Below the pieces are notes generated by a model that had not been told where the DNA came from, did not search any database, and was given only the letters and a program-made list of their open reading frames with translations. From Deltaproteobacteria bacterium RIFOXYA12_FULL_61_11 (GTDB lineage: Bacteria; Bdellovibrionota_F; JAHFAK01; YA12-FULL-61-11), in assembly GCA_001799195.1 (NCBI GenBank), contig MGSU01000021.1:866-20252 (forward strand): a stretch of DNA of 19,387 nt, read 5' to 3'. The position numbers and the translations under genes were made by a program. How positions within the stretch are numbered: position 1 is the first letter of the stretch; each line of letters opens with the position of its first letter. Shown here piece after piece: positions 14,593 to 19,387 of this stretch.

Positions 14593-14602
14593 CCAGCGCT
14601 GG
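14593..14602. promoter_or_regulatory. Candidate activator-binding palindrome
   Basis: CCAGCGCTGG is a perfect 10-bp palindrome about 50 bp upstream of the sigma-54 -24 element, separated from it by an AT-rich, probably bendable stretch (14544-14590). That is where an enhancer site of a sigma-54 activator could lie, although usual sites are 80-200 bp away and paired. CGATCA at 14609-14614 and TGATCG at 14639-14644 form a weaker second dyad. Confidence 0.4.
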
Positions 14603-14653
14603 TATTGCCGATCAAAACGAGCTAGCGTCTTTTCATTCTGATCGAGGTATACG

Positions 14654-16333
14654 ATGCGTGTTGAAGAACTCCATCAGAAGGAGCTTCTCGAGTTGGATCC
14701 CGCCGGGGGCCTCCTCCGTTTCGCCGGGCAACGGGTCATCCTCATCGACGCCGTGGCCATGGGGCTCCTCCGTCACTATCTCGTGCATAACTTCGGCCTG
14801 CATGCAGCGCGCGCGGTTCTCACCCAGTTCGGTTTCGCTCATGGCTGGAGAATGGCGGCGGCCTTGCAAAAGGGCTACAAGTGGGACAACAACACAGACT
14901 GGCGCCGGGCGGGCACCCTCGTCTATTCCCTCGAGGGTCTCTTCCTCGCCCAACCCGGCAATGACGACCTCCTCTCGAAAGAAGGGGCGATGCTGCTCGC
15001 TTCCTACGAGGCAGAGCAACACCTCCTGCACTTCGGCCGTTCGGACTCGGCGGTCTGTTGGACCATCTGCGGCCTCATGAGCGGCTACGTCAGTCACACC
15101 GAGGGGGAGGAGATCTACGTTCTCGAAGACCGCTGCTTGGGCCTCGGACATGCGGCCTGCCACCTCCTGGGGCGCACGCGTGCAGAATGGGGCGAGGAAC
15201 ATGCAGGAGAGTTGGCCTACTTCGATGCCTTGCGTTTACAGGAGTGCCTCGAGGTTTCCCTCAGCAGGGTTACCGAGAGCTTGAAAATCGCGGAGGACAA
15301 GCTCCGGGCCCATAAAAAGGTCCTGGTCAGAGTGCTGAAGGACCAGGTGGATCCCCTGGGGCTCATCGCCAAGAGCCCCAAGATGCGGAACGTGGTGGAT
15401 CTCGCCCGCCGGGTGGCGAAGGTGGATGCCACCGTGCTCATCACCGGCGAGAGCGGCGCGGGGAAAGAACGCATTGCGAGGCTCGTCCATGACGAGTCCC
15501 CGCGGGCTTCCGGACCGTTCGTCGCGGTCAACTGCGCGGCGATCACCGAGACCCTGCTCGAGAGCGAGCTGTTCGGTCACGCGCGGGGGGCGTTCACCGG
15601 CGCGTCTTCCGATCGTCCCGGGTTGTTCGAGGCCGCCAACCATGGAACTCTGTTGTTGGACGAGATCGGAGAGGTGTCGCCGGGTATGCAGGTCAAGCTC
15701 CTCCGGGTACTCCAAGAACGCGAAATACGTCGGGTGGGGGAGAACAAGAGCCGGGCGGTGGATGTGCGGCTTCTCGCGGCCACCAACCGCGATCTCGCCC
15801 ACAGGGTCGCTGAAAACACCTTCCGGCAAGACCTCTATTACCGCCTCAAGGTCGTGGAGCTGAACGTGCCGTCGTTGCGGGACCGCAGGGACGACATCTT
15901 GCCGCTCGCCCGTCTCCTGCTTGCAAACGCGGCCGCGCGGATGGATCGTACGATCTCGGGCTTCTCCCCGAATACCGCGGATCAGCTCTTGCGGTACGAC
16001 TGGCCGGGCAACGTTCGCGAACTCGAGAACGCCCTGGAACGGGCCGTCGCCCTGGCGTGCGGCACGCGCGTGGAACTCGAGGATCTGCCCGAGGAGGTAC
16101 GGCAGGTGTGCGCGAAACCGGTGGTCACTACCGGCTCCGTACGAACGCTCGACGAGATGGAGAAGGACTACATCCTCGCCGTACTGGACCTCAACGGCGG
16201 GAACCAGACGCGCACCTCGCAACAGCTCGGCATAGGTTCGGCAACCCTCTACCGGAAGCTCAAGAAGTATGAGACCCTCGGTGAGGTGTTGCCCGAGAAA
16301 GGTGCTACTATGGTGCCGAAACCGGAAGCGTGA
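14654..16333 (+). CDS. XylR/DmpR-type sigma-54-dependent transcriptional activator
   Basis: The 559-residue activator has a complete three-part architecture. Residues about 15-180 are the XylR_N plus V4R ligand-sensing region, with the typical [31 protein letters not shown] and EWG; such domains bind small hydrophobic or aromatic effectors. A helical B-linker (about 190-230) follows. The AAA core has Walker A GESGAGKE (265-272), the sigma-54 contact loop GAFTGA (312-317), Walker [10 protein letters not shown] (332-340) and the [13 protein letters not shown] box (448-460). Residues about 496-540 are a Fis-type helix-turn-helix ([20 protein letters not shown]). It should activate sigma-54 promoters when its ligand binds. 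A GAGGT site lies before the ATG. It is divergent from the radical SAM gene with a sigma-54 promoter between them, and 12 bp upstream of a second radical SAM gene on its own strand. Confidence 0.95.
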   Translation: MRVEELHQKELLELDPAGGLLRFAGQRVILIDAVAMGLLRHYLVHNFGLHAARAVLTQFGFAHGWRMAAALQKGYKWDNNTDWRRAGTLVYSLEGLFLAQPGNDDLLSKEGAMLLASYEAEQHLLHFGRSDSAVCWTICGLMSGYVSHTEGEEIYVLEDRCLGLGHAACHLLGRTRAEWGEEHAGELAYFDALRLQECLEVSLSRVTESLKIAEDKLRAHKKVLVRVLKDQVDPLGLIAKSPKMRNVVDLARRVAKVDATVLITGESGAGKERIARLVHDESPRASGPFVAVNCAAITETLLESELFGHARGAFTGASSDRPGLFEAANHGTLLLDEIGEVSPGMQVKLLRVLQEREIRRVGENKSRAVDVRLLAATNRDLAHRVAENTFRQDLYYRLKVVELNVPSLRDRRDDILPLARLLLANAAARMDRTISGFSPNTADQLLRYDWPGNVRELENALERAVALACGTRVELEDLPEEVRQVCAKPVVTTGSVRTLDEMEKDYILAVLDLNGGNQTRTSQQLGIGSATLYRKLKKYETLGEVLPEKGATMVPKPEA

Positions 16334-16345
16334 GCGAGGCCCGGG

Positions 16346-17827
16346 ATGAAGATCGACGATTTCCTGCCGGCGCAGGTCGAGCGTTTGGCCAGGGAAAAGC
16401 GTCCGGTCGCCCTGCACGCCGACCTCGACCTGCTGTTGGTCAATCCCCCGCCCTGGATGCCCCTCACCCCGCCGCTCGGATGCGTGGCTTTGGCCGGCTA
16501 TCTGCTCGACCGAGGGCTCGGGGTCCAGGTCCTGGACCTCAACCTCGAACTCCTCTTGCAGCATCCCGAGCTGGCGACGCTGTGGCGCATGGAACAAGCC
16601 GCCGCGTGGGCCGAGGCCGAGCGCTCGGCGCAGCTCTTTTCGCGCCTTGCCCCTGCCGTGGAGGCGTGGGCGAGAGCGATTGTGCAGGCTGCTCCGCGCT
16701 GCCTGGGCTTCTCGGTCATGGGCGGGAAGCAACGCTTCGTGCGCGCCTTCCTGACTCAACTCTTAGAACTCGGCTATGAAGGCGGCGTGCTCTTCGGCGG
16801 GCCTGCCTGCATCAACTACGGTCTGCGGCAAGAGTTGGCCGCGCCGCTCGGGCGGCACGAACGGGTCGCCTTCGTGCTCGGCGAGGGAGAGGGAGCCGCG
16901 CTGCGCTTCCTCGACTCTCTGCGGAAGGGTAGGCCCGTCTCTACCGGCGAGGGCTTGTTGCTGCTCGGAGACGAATCCCCGGACCTGCGCCTGCCGACCG
17001 GCCACCTCCCCCTGGACGACCTGCCCCGGCCGCGCTTCGACCTCGTGCCCTCGCACGGCTACCTGACCGAGGCCCTGCCTCTGGAATGGAGCCGGGGTTG
17101 CGTCGGACGCTGCGCTTTCTGCGACGTGGCCACGATGTGGGGTGGCTTCCGGATCAAGTCGGCCGGGAAGCGGTTGGCCGAGCTCGAACACCTCGTCGGG
17201 ACGACCGGCACCACCGTGTTTACGCCGGCCGATCCTGCCCTGAACAGCGCCCGCCGACCGCTCTTGGAGCTCTGTCGAGCCCTCGTCGCCAGAGGTCTTG
17301 CGGTCACCTGGTCGGGACATGCGGTCGTCTCGAAGCTCTACACGGCCGAGGATTACCGGCTCATGCGCAGCGCGGGGTGCCGCCACCTGGAGTTCGGTGT
17401 GGAGAGCGGTTCGGACCGCGTGCTCGCGGCCATGGGGAAACATCGTACAGTCGCGGAAGCCGAACAAACCCTGCGGCTGTGTCACGAGTCGGGCATCCAC
17501 ACCACCCTCTATCTGATCGTCGGGTTCCCCGGCGAAGACCGCGACGACCTCGAGGCCAGCGCGGCCTTCCTCCGGCGCAACCGAGCCTGGATCGACTCGG
17601 TGCGGTCCGTCAATGCCCTCTATCTCCAGCGAGAGACCCCGCTCTGGGAGCGTCGAGGCAGCCTCGGTCTGGAGTTCGGCGGCGCCGAGAGCCACGAGGG
17701 ACATCACTGGAGCGTCGGCTCCAATACGTTGGAAGAAAGGCAGTATCGGGTGCGCCGGCTCCTCGAGGTGATCGACGAACTCGGTATCCCCTATCATCTC
17801 GCCGCGGGGCTGGACGAGTTCTCCTGA
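16346..17827 (+). CDS. Second B12-binding-type radical SAM enzyme
   Basis: The 493-residue protein starts 12 bp after the activator gene and is probably co-transcribed. Residues 25-190 are a cobalamin-binding-type domain (LDLLLVNPPPW, PPLGCVALAGYLLDRG, VQVLDLNLELL, VLFGGPACI, GEGEGAALRFLDSL), including a longer helical insertion at 70-115. The radical SAM cluster motif is CVGRCAFC (Cys252, Cys256, Cys259), followed by CRHLEFGVESGSDRVL and TLYLIVGFPGEDRDDLE, which are typical of the core barrel. There is no DUF4070-like tail, so it is not a recent duplicate of the radical SAM gene at 12759-14435. The reaction is unknown: methylation, methylthiolation or ring chemistry on a lipid or secondary metabolite are the family options. 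Its last 34 bases overlap the convergent phosphatase gene. Confidence 0.92.
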   Translation: MKIDDFLPAQVERLAREKRPVALHADLDLLLVNPPPWMPLTPPLGCVALAGYLLDRGLGVQVLDLNLELLLQHPELATLWRMEQAAAWAEAERSAQLFSRLAPAVEAWARAIVQAAPRCLGFSVMGGKQRFVRAFLTQLLELGYEGGVLFGGPACINYGLRQELAAPLGRHERVAFVLGEGEGAALRFLDSLRKGRPVSTGEGLLLLGDESPDLRLPTGHLPLDDLPRPRFDLVPSHGYLTEALPLEWSRGCVGRCAFCDVATMWGGFRIKSAGKRLAELEHLVGTTGTTVFTPADPALNSARRPLLELCRALVARGLAVTWSGHAVVSKLYTAEDYRLMRSAGCRHLEFGVESGSDRVLAAMGKHRTVAEAEQTLRLCHESGIHTTLYLIVGFPGEDRDDLEASAAFLRRNRAWIDSVRSVNALYLQRETPLWERRGSLGLEFGGAESHEGHHWSVGSNTLEERQYRVRRLLEVIDELGIPYHLAAGLDEFS

Positions 17828-18285
17828 CCTGGCCCCCGGGCGGCGATCAGGCCGTCCACGGCCCGGGAGATGATCGTGTAACAAGCCCGGTAGTGGAAAC
17901 TGCTCAAACCAAAGGGATCGGCGATGAAGGGTTCGGTCAGGACCCCCGGGGGCGCGTAGGAGCCGAGCAACTCGACCCGGCCCGAGAGTTCCGGGACCGC
18001 GGCGAGCAAAGCCGCGACGTGCTGCTCTTCCATACACAGGTAGAGCCCGGTCAGGTCCACGGTTGCTGCAAGGAAGGGTTGGGCGAGGTGCGTGGACAGG
18101 TCGACCCCGAACTCGGCCGCGACCTGCAACGCCGTGGCCGGTACTTCCAGACCGTGGTCGGCCTGGGTGCCGCAGGAAGCGACCGAGAGGTTGTTGCAGG
18201 TGGTCCCCAGGCGCAGGCGAGCATAGGCACCGGCGAAGGGACTGCGACAGATGTTCCCGGTGCAGACGAAGTGCCAGACGGTCAC
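17794..18285 (-). CDS. Low-molecular-weight protein tyrosine phosphatase-type protein
   Basis: The 163-residue protein carries the phosphatase loop VCTGNICRSP at the N-terminus, with nucleophile Cys8 and Arg14 in the C-x5-R-S arrangement, and the general-acid loop DPFG (Asp123). Length and layout are those of LMW-PTP; the arsenate reductase relatives share the fold, but the asparagine/isoleucine loop and the DP motif favour the phosphatase. The GTG at 18285 overlaps the aminotransferase stop as GTGA, so the two are translationally coupled; the frame open further upstream is the shadow of the aminotransferase gene. Substrates could be tyrosine- or arginine-phosphoproteins or a small phosphate ester. 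The last 15 residues (GPGQENSSSPAAR) are low-complexity and coded in the stretch that overlaps the convergent radical SAM gene. Confidence 0.9.
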   Translation of the reverse strand: MTVWHFVCTGNICRSPFAGAYARLRLGTTCNNLSVASCGTQADHGLEVPATALQVAAEFGVDLSTHLAQPFLAATVDLTGLYLCMEEQHVAALLAAVPELSGRVELLGSYAPPGVLTEPFIADPFGLSSFHYRACYTIISRAVDGLIAARGPGQENSSSPAAR

Positions 18286-19387
18286 GCGCCCGCCGCGACC
18301 AAGGCCTGCTCGAGGATGGCCAGGGCCTCGTCGAGCTCGGCCGGCGTCACCACGAGCGGAGGGGTCAACCGCAACACGCTCTTGCCGCATCCGAGCAGGA
18401 TCAACCCGCGCTTCAATGCCGCTGCAATGACTCTGTCCCTGAGGGCAACGTCGGGTTTCCGATCGGCCCCGGCCACGAACTCGATGCCTATCAGTAAGCC
18501 GAGCCCGCGGAGGTCTCCTACCCCCTTGCAGTTCGAGAGGATCCGGCGCAGACCCGCGAGGAGATAGTCTCCCATCCTGGCGGCATGGTCGACCAGACCT
18601 TCCTCGAGCAGGGCCAGGGTTTCCACCGCGGCGGCGCAGGCCACCGGATTGCCCCCGAAGGTCGAGGCGTGGGAGCCCTTGTCCCAGCACATCAGCTCGG
18701 GAGGGGCGAGCAGGGCTCCGAGCGGCAGGCCCGAGGCCAGGCCCTTGCCCACGGCGACGAGGTCGGGGCGGAAGCCGAAGTGCTCGCTGGCCAGCATTTT
18801 GCCGCTGCGGCCCATGCCCGTCTGGATCTCATCGGCCACGAGCAGGATGCCGTGCTTCTGGCAGAGCTCGGTGAGACCGTCGAAGAACTTCTTCGGCGGG
18901 ATGATATAGCCGCCCTCACCCTGGACCGGTTCGAGGAACAATGCCCCGACTTCCTCGGGTGGTACGGACGCGGTGAAGAGGGTTTCCTCGATGAAGCGCA
19001 CGCACTCGATATTGCAGTGATCGACCGTCTTGCCGTACGCGCAGCGATAGCAATTGGCATAGGGAACATGGCTGACGCCCGGTACCAGGGGAAAGAAGCG
19101 CCGCTGCTGGACCAATTTGCTGGCCGTGAGCGACAGGGCGCCCATGGTGCGTCCGTGGAAGGCGGAGTAGAAGGCCAGCATTCGGGGCCGGCCCGTCACC
19201 CAGCGCACCAGCTTGAAGGCCGCCTCGATGGCCTCGGTACCCGAATTGGTCAGGTACACCAGGCACGGTTTACCGGAGGGATGCAGGGTCGAGAGTTTGT
19301 TGCAGACCCCGCTGAAGGAGGCAAAACCGGTCGTCGTGCCCGGGAGATGGAGGAAGCGGTCGACCTGCTCATGCACGGCGCGGAGTA
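18282..19387 (-). CDS. Class III PLP-dependent aminotransferase (N-terminus beyond window)
   Basis: The frame is open at the window edge, so the N-terminal part (probably 60-100 residues) is missing. About 367 residues are visible. Class III features are YLTNSGTEAIEAAFKL (cofactor phosphate site), FHGRTMGALS, EPVQGEGGYIIPP, LLVADEIQTGMGRSG with the pyridine-nitrogen Asp, the Schiff-base Lys in AVGKGLASGLPLGA, and STFGGNPVACAAA. The NCYRCAYGK...DHCNIEC segment is seen in archaeal-type aminotransferases and amino-acid epimerases of this class, so GABA/ornithine transaminase or a racemase-like activity are all possible; the substrate cannot be fixed. It is co-transcribed with the phosphatase through a four-base stop/start overlap. 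Confidence 0.9.
   Translation of the reverse strand, partial: LRAVHEQVDRFLHLPGTTTGFASFSGVCNKLSTLHPSGKPCLVYLTNSGTEAIEAAFKLVRWVTGRPRMLAFYSAFHGRTMGALSLTASKLVQQRRFFPLVPGVSHVPYANCYRCAYGKTVDHCNIECVRFIEETLFTASVPPEEVGALFLEPVQGEGGYIIPPKKFFDGLTELCQKHGILLVADEIQTGMGRSGKMLASEHFGFRPDLVAVGKGLASGLPLGALLAPPELMCWDKGSHASTFGGNPVACAAAVETLALLEEGLVDHAARMGDYLLAGLRRILSNCKGVGDLRGLGLLIGIEFVAGADRKPDVALRDRVIAAALKRGLILLGCGKSVLRLTPPLVVTPAELDEALAILEQALVAAGA

Noticed and set aside
16330-16779. 149-codon plus-strand frame across the start of the second radical SAM gene
   Set aside because: It is an alternative-frame shadow: Pro/Arg/Gly-rich, no motifs, fully inside a confident gene.
18261-18276. Good sigma-54-like match, TGGCACTTCGTCTGCA, on the minus strand
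   Set aside because: It lies inside the phosphatase gene and encodes its conserved WHFVCT start, so the match is explained by protein constraint. A functional intragenic promoter is not excluded but has no further support.
1-19387. tRNA, rRNA, CRISPR arrays, insertion sequences, phage genes
   Set aside because: No cloverleaf, rRNA-like stretch, spaced direct-repeat array, transposase or integrase was recognised on reading both strands.

Overview
The window is high-GC DNA from a diderm bacterium. The evidence for this is two lipoproteins with lipobox signals, a sigma-54 enhancer-binding regulator with a matching -24/-12 promoter, a GGDEF diguanylate cyclase and a DUF2934 protein. The Cys-rich lipoprotein with CGDxxC...CPxDC repeats and the mix of families suggest a delta-proteobacterial lineage (Myxococcota or Desulfobacterota type). 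That placement is an inference, and no rRNA, tRNA or marker gene is present to confirm it. I saw no insertion sequence, CRISPR array, integrase or attachment site.

Layout. (1) 1-6255, envelope or secreted proteins: the 3' end of an unidentified gene closed by a hairpin terminator; a 916-residue lipoprotein with pentapeptide repeats and a Cys-rich tail; and, convergent to it, a lipoprotein metallophosphoesterase carrying a predicted seven-bladed beta-propeller. (2) 6256-6807: a small exported protein made of two copies of an 82-residue unit with identical cysteine spacing, reached through an AT-rich divergent promoter region with a perfect 12-bp inverted repeat. (3) 8895 down to 6827, minus strand: a three-gene set of a two-TM protein, a VanX-type D-Ala-D-Ala dipeptidase and a solo B3/B4 domain protein. 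(4) 9228-10400: a stand-alone AAA ATPase with DUF4143 and a nuclease-like C-terminus, behind a dyad repeat. (5) 10457-17827, a divergent pair of gene sets. Leftwards runs a tightly coupled series: B12-type radical SAM enzyme, pirin-like protein lacking its usual metal ligands, diguanylate cyclase, then a DUF2934 protein. Rightwards runs a XylR/DmpR-type sigma-54 activator followed by a second B12-type radical SAM enzyme. (6) 17794-19387, minus strand: a class III aminotransferase (cut by the window end) coupled by a GTGA overlap to a low-molecular-weight tyrosine phosphatase, whose 3' end overlaps the second radical SAM gene.

How the genes may work together. The most coherent unit is region 5. 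The activator has the XylR_N/V4R ligand-sensing architecture and the GAFTGA loop needed to open sigma-54 promoters. A close -24/-12 match (14528-14543, minus strand) faces the leftward radical SAM gene, with a perfect palindrome upstream as a candidate activator site. The simplest reading is that a small hydrophobic ligand turns on a cobalamin-dependent radical SAM reaction (the family includes lipid and hopanoid methylases) together with a c-di-GMP-producing enzyme and a pirin-derived protein fused into the same translational relay. The ligand, the product and the role of the pirin-like protein are unknown. I regard this as the strongest candidate for an undescribed system here.
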